In this document: positions 41,851 through 54,029 of the stretch, piece after piece
Numbering within the stretch: the stretch's first letter is position 1
Layout of the letters: every line of letters begins with the position of its first letter
Notes under the pieces: model-generated
The model's database searches: none
Seen by the model: the letters and a program-made list of their open reading frames with translations, nothing else
What the model was told of the DNA's origin: nothing
Made by a program: the position numbers and the translations under genes
From: Tillus elongatus
Taxonomy: Eukaryota; Arthropoda; Insecta; Coleoptera; Cleridae
Assembly (NCBI GenBank): GCA_964006375.1
Contig: OZ023267.1
Location: 15,635,471-15,699,470, forward strand
DNA: 64,000 nucleotides
Direction: 5' to 3'

Positions 41851-43690
41851 CTGCAGAAACAACGGTGACCTCAAAGGTGTTTGCTAAAGAATAAAACACA
41901 ATATATTTACACTGTAACGATAATTAATAAAACGCTTAAATCTAAACATTTACAGGTTGAATATTAAAATTTTTATTTTGTTTATTGGTTCAACAGTTTT
42001 GTAGTCTCTGATGCACTAGATGAATGTCTATTTTAGCATCACTGGAACCTCTTACCTCAAATATAGGTATGCTGTTTACCAATTCCAATTTGTAAGTCAG
42101 CATGGTAACCAGCTCGAAGGAAGGAAAATCCATGACATTGTACTTGATGACATCAGACATAGGTGATTATAAAATCAAATAAAATAGTCGAGATAAGATA
42201 ATAAATTGAACATGATTATTGTTCATGTTTAAATAAATATAAGATCTTTCTTAAAGGGTTTAGAATTGCTTGATAAAAGTTCTGCTAGGTGTGTAGGTCC
42301 TAAAGGAGATAAGGATGAATAACTAAAATTTGGTTTTAAACAATTAATGCTCTCTCTATTCTAGACTACTTCTGAGTACCTCCTCTTATAAGATCAACCT
42401 GAAAATAGACTCGTGAAAAATTGTGTTCATGTGTTTGGATACGAGTATAAAAATACTAGGATGTTTCAGCAATGTTGCGTGTGCCGAAGAGAAAAAAATC
42501 CAGTTAAAAATTCGTCGATCTGAAATGATGTATCGATCTGCGTTATTTGAGTTAACATTTCTGTAGTTACATACTCCTTTCATTATTACGCTATATAAAC
42601 CTTTGCATGTGACAAGCTCATTTTAGCTAACCGGACAGGCAATTATCGTTTCGGGTTTTTATTTTACGAGCCGGTTGATATATAAGTGTGTGGTCCCCAT
42701 TGTCTGATTATAAAGAGCGGAGACTGTCCATGGAAAGAGTGATTAATGGGTAGTTTGTTGGTTGGCAATAATAAGTCCGAACGAAATGAAATGAAATGTG
42801 CTGTAAGTCAACGTTGATAAAGCATTGTTTGTAAAGGGAATTCAAAATGAAGAGCGTGCTCCTGCACTAAGCAGTCTTTATATAACGAGCAATTTGTAGT
42901 TGTCTAAAAAAGCACGATCTTCGACGACACTTGTGTAGAATATCAACGAACATAACTTTGGTAAGAAAATATTGCCGACGCTTATTAGAAGTTTCAACAA
43001 CTTATACATGGATTTAGGGAAAGAAAACATTTGATCAACCTTAAATATACAACTTTTATTTGCACCGTTTATTTTGAGATGATTATTAAAATATCATCCA
43101 TCTTTTGCAGCCACATCTTGCCAACAAATGCATATTTAGATTTAGATATATTTATTGGGCCAGTCGATATTCAAAATTGTACAAGTCAAGTTATTATAAA
43201 CACATAAAATTAGGTATATACAATAAAAATAAGTATTAAAACGATGTCTAAAAAGAACATTTTAAAAATGAAATACTGCTTGTAAGAGCCCGTTTTATTT
43301 TTCAAATATATTGAACGCAACCCTTTGACGACATAAGGTAACAACCTTCTTAATAAACAATATAAGTAACCTATTATAATAATGACAATCGACCAACGAT
43401 CACATAATATAATTAAATAGCTCAACGATCAATCACCAGTCGATATATCATCTAGCAGTTGTGTCATCTACTTTAGAGTAATCATGCTAAAGATTTATTC
43501 CTAATCAGAAGGATGCCGAAGTCTTAAGGTCGGGCGTAATAAGTCGGTCGAGCGGGTGCCAAATGTGTCCAGTAACAACATCACTATCCTATAATTAAAA
43601 AGATACCTGAACACATCATCGTTCATACACAGCACAACCTAACATATACAAGGGGCATTCAAATATTAGTTTATCAAACATTTACCAATT
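41851..43690. other. Unassigned AT-rich sequence
   Basis: Nothing recognisable on either strand. Confidence 0.5.
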
Positions 43691-43694
43691 ACAC

Positions 43695-43867
43695 GCTCCA
43701 CTGAGCGACTCAAGATCAATCACTATTTACACTGACAGCTCCACTGAGCAAGCTAACATTAGCAGCAGTTTCTACATAATGCTCCACTGAGAAACTTTAA
43801 CATTAACAGAAGTTACAACTCAATGCTCCACTGAGTCACATTATAAAGTCTATACACCAGTACCTCA
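43695..43867. repeat. 43-bp tandem repeat, four degenerate copies
   Basis: The motif gctccactgag recurs at 43695, 43738, 43781 and 43825. Spacer sequences are only loosely conserved. Confidence 0.75.
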
Positions 43868-43959
43868 GAACTACTTCTAAACAATGTCTCTAAATACTCG
43901 AACAATAGTTTAACTTGCGTGTTTACTTGGGTGCTGTACCTGAGCCTAGTTCCGTGCCG

Positions 43960-44300
43960 GCTTCCAGGTGTGCAATGAGGCAAAAGGTGAACTCACCACA
44001 ATGCCTCACCTAGAGTGCTCGTTATAGCCAGAGTTGAACACCGAAAAGTTCAATGGACACAAAGATGTGCCCTTCTTTCTCCAAATACTCCACTTTTGCA
44101 CTGGAACTGACAGGTGCAAAGAGACAAAAGGTAAACTCACCACGATGTCTCGGTCAAGTTACCAGGTCGGCTCTCAAATGCAACAACGGTTCCCACTGGG
44201 AATACTAAGAAGTACAATGGGCACAAAGGTGAATTCACTACGATGTCCCTCTCCAACACTCTACGCATCGACAAGAGTAGGTGCAATGGATAACTAGAGT
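43960..44300. repeat. Degenerate tandem repeat, 70-100-bp spacing
   Basis: Blocks resembling gtgcaa.gag.caaaaggt followed by actcaccacgatg recur near 43970, 44112 and 44213, with a weaker copy near 44045. An 87-codon frame across it is best explained as chance. Confidence 0.55.
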
Positions 44301-44833
44301 GAGCTCTACTGCACCCGTACGAAAATATGCCGACGCTACTAGACCAACCGTGTTGTGGTCACGTAACCCGGGCCTGAAAGCCCACGCCTCTACCAGCATA
44401 ACGCCCTACTGGGTGAGCAAATACCGAAGGTGTCCCACACACCTTTCAATTTACTTTCAAACAGACTTTAATTTATTTACTTTCTGCTAACTGACATAAC
44501 AAAACAATTACTTAATTTACAAATATTAACTTAACCTTGTATAATTAGACGCCCTCGTGTCTGGAAAATTTGTAAAAAATATTAAATGATGGGAAAGAAT
44601 GTGCTAATGGCCTGAGATGCCGCAGCCAATAATATTAAATAAATTAAAAAAAAAACCTCGTATAAATAATACACTGAAAATTAACCTTAGCTACACTTTA
44701 TTTTCATATAAGCTAATTATCAAATGATTACTTAAAGCCCCTTTTACAATCAAATACTTATTTAAATTACTTTTTAATTTATAATTAAACAAATAATAAT
44801 ATAACATAACATAACATTTGTTTAACTATCCAT
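44301..44833. other. Unassigned sequence
   Basis: Nothing identified. Confidence 0.5.
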
Positions 44834-45165
44834 AACTATAGCCAGAGGTAAGAATGTGTGCCTCTGAACCAAAGAGTACTGGGTTAGATCCCAGGGTACT
44901 CCTTTCACTTTTTCAGTACAAACTGTAAAATTAACATCAACCGAGGTTCTGGCATTGTATTTGACCAAGTTGAATGTCTGCACGTTCCGCCCTTCGGAGG
45001 GGACGCAAAGCCGTCGGTCCCGTGTCCATGCGATGTTGGGCACGTTAAATATCCCTACCCTCCTTACAGAAAGGCAGGGGTTCGGCAAAATTTCCAGGAT
45101 AGTGAGGTGAAACTGCTCCCTGGCGCCGGTAATTGGCCATAGTCGCGGAAATAGTCCGACGTTAA
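44834..45165 (+). mobile_element. tRNA-derived SINE, copy 2
   Basis: Aligns with the SINE at 24172-24474. The tRNA-like head has a degenerate A-box and a B-box-like gggttagatccca (near 44881-44893). The central block has cccttcggaggggacg, aaagccgtcggtcccgtgtc, gcacgttaaatatccc and gaaaggcaggggttcgg. It keeps the 3' tail missing in copy 1 (ggccatag...tccgacgttaaagaaacaaa) and is followed by a CA repeat. Divergence between the two copies is high, so the family is old. Confidence 0.75.
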
Positions 45166-45339
45166 AGAAACAAAACACACACACACACATTTAACTATCC
45201 ACATTTACATGGTTCGTCGCACATAAAATAATTGTATAGTGAACTTACACATGACAAAGAGTGGATGACAATATACATAAAATTAAAACAAAATATAAAA
45301 TGAGCTGACAAAAACACACAATAGTTAATTAAAAATTAA
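45166..45339. other. Spacer with short (CA)n
   Basis: (CA)n at about 45177-45188, then AT-rich sequence. Confidence 0.6.
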
Positions 45340-46110
45340 ATTCTTCACTTGGATATATAGGTCTCTCCATTAATTATTTTCTTTTTATCACAGATGGAAA
45401 CTATCTTCTAGGCAATTCCCTGACCATTGCTGGAAGTGAATTAAACAACCTAACTCCAGTATATCCATCGTTCTTCTGCGTGCGGTTTATCCTGTGATGA
45501 GGAATCACAAACTGACTTTTACCTCTAGTTTCTTCACTGTGAACCTGTTCGTGGGAGACAAAACTGACCTGATGGTCATAAATGTAAGGAAGACAAGTAA
45601 TTATATAACTTGCTAGTAGGGTAAGTATTTTATACCTCTGAAATAGTTCTCTACAACTGTGGTCCTGAGGAACGTTAGCAATCGCCCTGATGGTTCTCTT
45701 CTGTCAACTTCTGTCTGCCATAATGTTTTCGGGAAAATCGATAATGTAGAATATAAAGAGCATTGGTCTCAATATAAAGCCCTGTGGTACTCCCAAGTGT
45801 ACCTGTATAAAATTTGAAGTGGTATTTTGCCAGCTAACCAACTGCACACTGTTCCTTAAATATGATTGTAAAAGTGTTCCTATTCTGCCTCTCATTCCAT
45901 AATATTCCAACTTAGAGATAAGGATCTGGTGGTTTACCATATTAAAGGCTTTGATAAGGTCAAAGCACACTAGCTCGGCATTTTCTTCGTGATCAAGTGC
46001 TTCCAAGATAAAATCAGCTATATATGTCATCGCCGTAGTTGTTGAACTATTTCTTCTGAATCCATGCTGGGAATGGTTTAGGATTTCCTTCCTATCAATA
46101 TATCTTGCTA
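45340..46110 (-). pseudogene. Non-LTR RT fragment with internal deletion
   Basis: The minus strand reads SQHGFRRNSSTT, MTYIADFILEALDHEENAEL, VCFDLIKAFNMVNHQILISK, LEYYGMRGRIGTLLQSYL and HLGVPQGFILRPMLFIFYII, which are RT blocks 2b to 4. Just after block 4 the sequence jumps to the C-terminal region (FRGIKYL..., FVSHEQVHSEETRG, NDGYTGVRLFNSLPAMVREL), so the YADD block and thumb are deleted. F(D/N)MVNH carries Asn in place of the first catalytic-region Asp. Jockey/R1-group relic. Confidence 0.7.
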
Positions 46111-46990
46111 ATCTCTATTTAATGAGTGGTTTTTCTTTAACTCAAATTGTTTTAATGAAAAAATTGTATAAAACATATAATTCGATTTTTTTACGACAAT
46201 AACAGAACTGCCTGTCATTCTCCACAGTTTCTTTGAGTGTGGACATTGTAATTCAGTCTTGCAACTATTTATATCTTCTTCAAAAACAACGATTTATCCA
46301 TAAGTATATTTATTTATATCTAACTCAACATTTTTTTACACAAATAACTTTAATGGGATGACCACATATTCAATTTTCAATGATTTTTTCTTCATTGCCT
46401 ATATACATTTATAAAAAATAAAGTACTTAACCTTGTGCCCTCAACCATAAATGCCTTATAAAGTGTGAAAAAGTAGATGTCATCAAAGAGAACTTTATTG
46501 AAAATAAATGCTTAATATGTGGCTTCACTTTAAGTCACATTCTTGTAATTAAAATATGGAATAAATCTTATATCAATCGATTTTTTTTAAAATTAGAAAA
46601 TGACCTTTTCATTAAGGTGAGTCAGGATTGAGTTTCATACATATTTACATATATAACAATTAATTACCCATAAGTATGTTTATTTGTATCTAATAACTCA
46701 ACATAGTATTTTTACACAAATAACTTTATTATGTAAGCCATTTTAAACATATAAAGAGTGCGTATTGCCCCGCATATAAATTAGCATTTTTATTGCAATT
46801 TCGCTTATATGTCATGTTTTGCAACTAAATATGAAGCAGAGATCAATATTAGGCTTCAGCCAGTCGGCCAGACAAATACTGAAAAAGGCGGTATTCTCGG
46901 TCAAATCGACGCTCTATTGTAGTGTCGACTTTACGATCTGTCGACCCAAAGAACTGTCGGCTGAACGATGTCAAGAGCAGATTTATTTAT
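46111..46990. other. AT-rich sequence with a local duplication
   Basis: The stretch 46291-46355 (cataagtatatttattta ... acacaaataacttta) recurs at 46663-46728, about 372 bp apart. No coding content. Confidence 0.6.
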
Positions 46991-46991
46991 T

Positions 46992-46992
46992 G

Positions 46993-47081
<89 letters not shown>
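46992..47081. repeat. (TA)n microsatellite
   Basis: About 90 bp of TA with one interruption. Confidence 0.95.
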
Positions 47082-47083
<2 letters not shown>

Positions 47084-47850
47084 ATTTAATACACGAACTG
47101 ACAATTACATAGTGCCATTCATGAACAGGACCGTCGGACAGAAGAGTTTTTTATATTTGGGGCCAACGTTACATAACACGATTCCATAAGCATTGAGGAA
47201 TACTGTTTTTCTGAGTAACTTTAAAAGAAAAATTAGACAACATATATTGTTTTTGGACCGTGAACTGGTGCATAGATATCTAGACTGAGTTTTGGAGGTA
47301 AACAACGAGCGTGTCTTCTTGCGGCTGATGTGTGGATGACATTTGCCATTTATTATTTAATATTTGTTGTTTTTATGTTATTATGATGAATGATGTTTTA
47401 GTAAAATGTATTGGAGAGATTTATAGATATTATTTTTTAGAGTTTGTGTTTTTTATACTTCTTATACTTTTGTGCATAGAGCTATACTTTTATAATATGT
47501 GCTAGTTGTCCCGACGAGCAGTATTTTGTTGTTATTGCCTTTATGACTGTGTAAGTGTGTGTGTATATGTGTATGAGTGTATATGGGTGTGTATGTATGG
47601 GTGTGAGAGTTGCAACTACAATTATTTGTTTGATAGTTTTTCTCTTTTTTGCAATTTATTCACAGACAGGATCTTTCCTATGCGATATATTTGTTTATTG
47701 CCTTATGTTGTATTTTCGGTTTATTTATATTTTATCAAAATATGGATTAATAAACATAATACTGTTATTATTATTATTTATTAAAATAATATCAATTATT
47801 AATACAGTTATTATTATTTATTAAAATAATATCAATTATTAATTGTTCGT
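47082..47850 (+). pseudogene. 3' end of a non-LTR retrotransposon
   Basis: Right after the TA tract the frame reads NTRTDNYIVPFMNRTVGQKS, FLYLGPTLHNTIP, a stop, then ALRNTVFLSNFKRKIRQHIL. This is the conserved C-terminus of Jockey/CR1-type RT proteins (RT.NY.VP ... GQ.S..Y.GP..WN.LP). A 3' region follows to about 47850, ending in ATT-rich sequence with a 38-bp tandem duplication (47771 and 47809). 5' truncated. Confidence 0.7.
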
Positions 47851-47892
47851 TGCATCCTTCCTTCCCTTTCTGCAACCTTTTTGTTCTTTGGG

Positions 47893-47895
47893 TAA

Positions 47896-47951
<56 letters not shown>

Positions 47952-47952
47952 C
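47893..47952. repeat. (ATT)n microsatellite
   Basis: About 60 bp of ATT repeats. Confidence 0.97.
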
Positions 47953-48770
47953 TGGATAAATGACGACACTCCGCACGATATGACTTAACAATACCGTCCT
48001 CTAAATACGCCCTTTTGTTTAGAAAAGCAAACTGTGCTAAATAAAATGTAAAGTTTCGATATCTCCATTAAGTAGAGAGGACGAGATCAATAATAATTGT
48101 AAAGGATATTGACCATTTTCTTGAACGTGTACTTCTGGCACACCTGCATTTCTAATTTTCATACTAATAGGTCGACATTTACATAATTTAGCGCGTACCT
48201 CTGAAAATTTAATAATCAGAACACGTAAAGTTTACATTCTCTGTAAAATATCAAAGGCAATATAATCCCTCTCTTGCCTTGTGCCGGTTCGCCTTGTTTT
48301 GCAAACCAGGCGCTAATTTCGACCCTACCATTTATTTCATTAGTTTAATGAAACTTCTTTGACGATGGCTCGTTTACTTTCTCCTGGAATTGTCTGCCAG
48401 TAGCGAATATTAGCCAGAATATTGAAAACCTAATTACACACGCATTGATTAAACAGTGCCTTATATTGTTTAATTTAATTTGTCCCCCTTTCGAGTACCT
48501 TCAGTGTTGAAACATTTGTAATCCCGTGAAACCCTGTACAACAGGAGGCTTGAAAATTTCTTACCTCTAATCAAACCGTCAGGTTAGAGATGTTGGGATT
48601 AAACTAAATAACTACCCAAACATCTTGAAAACTAAGACTAGTGTTTTACCCTTTCAAATCATCAAGTAGATCATCAAGTAGGTTATAAGAACTAAAAATG
48701 AAATTTAAAGCCTGAACGTAGCAAGTGCATTATGACAGAAAATTTGTATAAGAATCTTTTAAATCTCTAA
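47953..48770. other. Unassigned sequence
   Basis: A decayed TIR-family end is visible at 48713-48745 (acgtagcaagtgcattatga). A short block at 48361-48400 (gacgatggctcgtttacttt) recurs at 52222-52262. Confidence 0.5.
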
Positions 48771-48885
48771 AAGTCTGGACGCAGCGAGTGCGTTATGGTA
48801 GTGAATTTTCATAGGAATGATCTGGCACTAAATAGTTTTTTATAACTTTTTTTACTGTAACACAGAAATCTAAATTTTGGTATTT

Positions 48886-50285
48886 ATTTTTTATTTATTT
48901 ATTTATACATACACCATCCAACAGCTTAAAAGCCAAATTAAGGATGGGCCGTTACACAAAATATAATAACAAACAATAATCAAAGGAATTACACAATAGT
49001 CACAAATTACATCTCTTTGAAAAACATTTTTATCTCTGATATATTACATGAGAAGATATCAAGGCGGTATTGTAGTGCAGAGTAATCATTGCACATCTGG
49101 TAGATTGGAGACAACCGCAGCAATGGCGTACGAGCAGTCGGGAAATAGAATGTGCCTGTAAAACGTGCTGCAACACGAGGCACATTGAAATTAAGTTGCT
49201 GAAGCAGATCAGGGCAGTCGAACACAGAATTGACCAGTTTGTATAAAAATGTAACGAGACTGCACTGCCTGCGCATCGACAGACTCTGCAGACTAAAGCG
49301 AAGAAGTAAACCCTCCTGAGGAAAACCAATAGAAGGATAATGACCATCCTCACGGAAGCTAAGAAACCTTAGAAATTTCCTTTGCACAGATTCCAGATTT
49401 GCCACATGTATCTTATAAGTAGGAGCCCACACAACTGAGCCATATTCTAGTCGGGACCTAATCAGACAACGAAAGAGGAGGGAGAGGGTGTCAGTCAGTG
49501 AGAAATTCCTGCTGTTCCTTATCAGAAACCCAAGAGTTTTGTAAGTGGAACTAACAGTCTGCTCATAGTGTGGTTTAAAAGATAAAGTACCATTAAAAAC
49601 AATTCTAAGGTCCCTAACCGTCCCGGAGCGATCAAGCGAGAGCCCCCTTATATTATATCTGAAAGTAATTGAGTGCTTATTTCGAGTAAAGAACATCACA
49701 CAACACTTCGAAACATTCACAGAAAGACCACTCTGACAGCACCATTCATCAAGCATCTGAAGACAGTTCTGAAGCTGCAAACAGTCAACAACACTCGAAA
49801 TATTTGCAAAAATCTTAATATCATCTGCATACATTAAAAAAGGGACATGTAAAACATGTTTAACAGGGTCAATAAATATATTAAACAGTAGTGGACCGAG
49901 TATGGCACCCTGTGGCACTCCCGAAGTAATGTGATATGTGTCAGATTCGAAGCCCCCAACCTCGACAAATTGCCTCCTTCCATATAGGTAAGATCTGAAC
50001 AAGCCAAGCAAGCCCTCGGAGAATCCGATAGCCCTCATCCTGTCAATTATAACAGAATGACTTAGACAATCGAAGGCCTTAGATAGATCAGTATACACTA
50101 CATCAACCTGTGAAGAGCGGTCGAGAGCGGACGCGATGAACTGAGTTACATCAACTAAATTCGTCACGGTCGATCTCCCTGGAAAGAAACCATGCTGAGA
50201 AATGGAGAGTTTGTTTTTGATGTGAAACAGTATTCGCTGAAACAGGCAGGCCTCGAATATCCTACAGAAGACACATAGAATATTG
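48886..50285 (-). mobile_element. Non-LTR retrotransposon inserted in the TIR element
   Basis: A 5'-truncated element on the minus strand with a 3' tail of TAAA-type repeats (the plus strand shows tttatttattta at 48886-48905). A short direct repeat, ttggtat, is seen at both edges (near 48881 and 50284). Sequence on either side rejoins as TIR-family sequence. Confidence 0.75.
49007..50283 (-). CDS. Reverse transcriptase C-terminal frame, open, 5' truncated
   Basis: An open frame with no stop over about 425 codons. The segment 49007-50167 opens with GTG (Val), and the frame stays open upstream (SISQHGFFPGRSTVTNL), so it has no true start. RT blocks, counted from 50167: TDLSKAFD (26-33), GVPQGAILGPLLFNIF (83-98), YADDIKIF (113-120, intact YADD), then thumb FLIRNSRNFSLTD, CLIRSRLEYGSVVWAP and YPTART-type C-terminus. 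It lacks the endonuclease and RT blocks 1-2a. The unbroken frame suggests a recent insertion. Jockey/I-group placement is inferred. Confidence 0.85.
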
Positions 50286-50486
50286 GTATATTGTTTACTC
50301 TCTATATCTTAAACCTACCTACCAGATTTGGTTATGATAGCTTTTTATTTTCTGAGATAACAATTATTTCGAAAGGAAACTCAAAATTTCCGCAGAAAAC
50401 CTGGTCGGATTTTGCTGGCCAACGAACTTGTCCAAGCCACTTACAAAAGGAAGGTGCTCAGGAACTTTGATCAAAATCGGCACATC

Positions 50487-50489
<3 letters not shown>

Positions 50490-50558
<69 letters not shown>
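50490..50558. repeat. (TA)n microsatellite
   Basis: About 69 bp, following the family block aatcggcacatcattta. Confidence 0.97.
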
Positions 50559-50561
<3 letters not shown>

Positions 50562-51187
50562 AAGTAGAGAGCAGTATGATAGTTGAGTGGTATGGAGAAA
50601 GTGGAGTGGATGTGTTGCCTGGACAAGGTGCAGGGAAAGTAAGTGTGTGCTGTGTGGGAGTGTGCTGTCGTGAGTGCGTGTCTGTGTGCATATGTGTGTG
50701 TAAATATAATATGCATGCGTGGAGAAATGGGTTACTATGATGTGTATGAACATTTTGGTTGTGGGTGGTATAGAGGTGTTGGTTGTATGGATATCATATA
50801 TGCAGAAGAAAGATATGAAAAATGGAGACTAAGGGTTGACAAAATGAACTATATTGAGTGTAGGATATGCTGTTGATTCCCCAACTGAGGTTAACACTAA
50901 GACATTGTTTTGGTTTAAAGTTGCATCTCTCATCTTTTGAGGATCAGGGCACATCTGGTTAGATAGGGGCACAAAAAAAAAGAGGGAAAAAAAATAAATA
51001 TTGTGGATGTTAAGTGGTTTAAATTAATGTACTGGCGATTGTGTGGAGTTAGCTGTAAAGGATACAAACAAGTCATGTTGACTTAGGTATCCAAGAAAAT
51101 ATATTTTAGTTGTATTAATAAATGTCTGATATTTGGAAGTGTTTAGAATCTTAAGTTCTGTGTATGATCACGTGTAATGGTGGATTT

Positions 51188-51196
<9 letters not shown>
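50559..51196. other. Unassigned insertion within the TIR element
   Basis: A GT-rich, G-rich plus strand between two (TA)n tracts, unlike the family sequence around it. No protein motif is recognised in the 77-codon frame at 50643. It could be an inserted element or captured flanking DNA. Confidence 0.4.

Positions 51197-51278
<82 letters not shown>
51197..51278. repeat. (TA)n microsatellite
   Basis: About 82 bp, directly before the family block aaactgaccttggata. Confidence 0.97.
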
Positions 51279-51280
<2 letters not shown>

Positions 51281-51484
51281 CATATAAAAATCGAAACTGA
51301 CCTTGGATATAGGTTCTAGGGGGTCTAGTTCACGCTCATTTGTAGAAATTTTTTTCAAAATTGGTGAATCGGTATCTCCTAATTAGTGTTTTTTTTAAAG
51401 AAAATTTTCTAAAAAGAGATATTTGATATGAAAAACATCTTTATGAAAATTCACTACCATAACACACTTGCTGCGTCCAGACTT

Positions 51485-51789
51485 TTGTTTCTATACCGAT
51501 AAAGATAAGGCTGATAACAACAGACAAGTTGGAGATATTTCAGTTTTTCAAGTTCTTTATATAAGAGAGAAGGAAAGGTCATTGCAGAGAAACAGATGGA
51601 GTGTTTGTGTACAAAATGTAAATAATAATAATAATAATAATAATAATAATCTTTATTGACTACAATCATACAGCATGTCTATACAGATAAGTCTTCGACT
51701 TGTAAAGTATTTAGACATAATTTAGTTAAAGGCGCTCGATATGCATGTACCAGCAGGTATCTCCGGTTGTATGATAATGGTCTAACGTC
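51485..51789 (-). other. Likely non-LTR 3' tail with (ATT)n
   Basis: The plus strand shows (AAT)n at 51624-51649, then ctttattg. In the minus sense this is AATAAAG followed by an ATT-repeat tail, the usual 3' end of Jockey/CR1-type elements. Coding sequence is not identifiable upstream. Confidence 0.45.
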
Positions 51790-52165
51790 TAATATTTACA
51801 CCAAACAATTTTTATTTACAATGGATTTTTGTTCATATTTTAACGAAATGAAGGAGTTTGTTAGTCATATTTTTCACTCACATTCGTACTACTACCACAA
51901 TTATCAATTTTGACGTTTTAACTTTATCAGATTTAATTAATTAAAAATTTATTTACATCTAACTTTTTTGTCTTTTAAGATAGAGATCTAAATTTTGGTA
52001 CATGGCATACTCTTTATGACAGAAACCAGCGTACCAAATTTGGTTGCCCTTACCTGGACATGAGTTCCAGGAGGGCTAGTTCGCAATCATTTGAAGAAAT
52101 TTTTTCAGCATTCAAAAGTCGGGATCTCCTCATTAGTGAATTTATTTGTAAGAAAATTCACTAAA
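51790..52165. mobile_element. TIR-element family copy with (TA)n segment deleted
   Basis: 51790-51960 aligns with 55195-55395, and 52000-52165 joins the tttggttgcccttac block directly to the ggacatgagttcca and attagtgaattt blocks, omitting the region with (TA)n. Terminal repeats were not found. Confidence 0.55.
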
Positions 52166-53088
<923 letters not shown>

Positions 53089-53119
53089 CAGGATGTATCA
53101 GAAGAAATAACCGCATTGA

Positions 53120-53545
53120 AAAATATCAGTGGCGTACCATAAACTTAGAACACTGTTAGAACCTGTGTGTTAGAATAAAGAGTCACTATTAAGTACACTT
53201 GGAAAACTCAAATTACCACAACACATTTCAAAACCTAACGATTGTTTCACTAACCAAGTTAGCGACATCAGATGGTTAAAAATGCTAAACGTTTGGCGAC
53301 TACAACTCTGTTTGTATTCTGTTCAGGTACTCGGCCTTAGACGCTCGAGGGTGGTACAAACAAATAAACTTTTACTGCTTATTTTCCGGAAAATTCCTCT
53401 TTTTTAAATAATTGTAGGTTGTCTTTTTCTTGCTCACTGAAGCGATCGTCAGATTTTTTCAAATGCGTTATGGTGAATTGAATTCTTCACGTGTACTAAT
53501 CGGTACTCATCACAACCTCCAATCTTTACTTAGTGGGGGTGAGTA
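53120..53545. mobile_element. Inverted pair of PLE end pieces
   Basis: The piece at 53120-53285 is on the minus strand: its core reads CTGATGT, stem II GCTAAC/GTTAG(T), GAAAC, then the tgttgtggt and ccaagtgtacttaat blocks. A second piece at 53420-53545 is on the plus strand (cactgaagcgatcgtcag, then gtgtactaatcggtactcat). They are arranged head to head around about 135 bp of other sequence. Both cores are mutated: A9 to U in the first, and the second lacks most of the core. Confidence 0.55.
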
Positions 53546-53593
53546 CGTTTAAAAAATATTACTATTTCCCAGCCTTTCGTAATATAATTAAAA

Positions 53594-53869
53594 AGTCTGG
53601 ACGCAGTAAGTGCGTTATGGAAGTGAATTTTCATAAAAATGTTTTTAATAGCAAATATGTCTCTTTGATGCAAGCAGGCATCAATTTTGTCACCGGTATG
53701 ACCTATATAGTAGAAAAAATATTACCATACTTTTTTCAAAATAACTTATTGTTTGAAAATGTACAAACATTTTCTGAAAACAAACTTAAAATGTTAATAG
53801 CAAAATGAGTTATTGCATTTTGAAGCATTTAATGAAAATTCGCTACCGAAACGCACTGACTATGTCTCG
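53594..53869. mobile_element. Short MITE-like TIR-family member (276 bp)
   Basis: Terminal repeats agtctggacgcagtaagtgc (53594) and atgaaaattcgctaccgaaa...atgtctcg (to 53869) match the family ends, but the interior differs from the (TA)n-bearing members. A 91-codon frame crossing it has no domain. A complete but mutated short derivative. Confidence 0.65.
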
Positions 53870-54029
53870 TTTTTTTACAAACATGCTCACATTTCGATGA
53901 AAAATGCAATAAGGAATGTTCAGAAAAAATGTAGGTAACACCGACGACTTATGGGCCACCCTGCGATTGTCAAAATAATTTTATAGGATGCAGCTCAAGA
54001 CACCCTATAGGTAAGGTATACAATTTTTT

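Larger units (their letters stand above)
48771..51484. mobile_element. TIR element split by nested insertions
   Basis: Left terminal repeat 48771-48812 and right terminal repeat 51443-51484 are complementary at 40 of 42 positions. From the left end the family sequence runs to about 48885 (ctaaattttggta), stops at a non-LTR insertion, resumes at about 50286 (ttggttatgatagc, then ttcgaaaggaaactc) to the (TA)n at 50490, is interrupted again by unrelated sequence, and ends with (TA)n at 51197 and the right half. Confidence 0.7.

Noticed and set aside
44034..44297. 87-codon plus-strand frame
   Set aside because: It crosses a degenerate tandem repeat and has no recognised domain.
53533..53808. 91-codon plus-strand frame
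   Set aside because: It lies across the 276-bp MITE-like element; chance frame.
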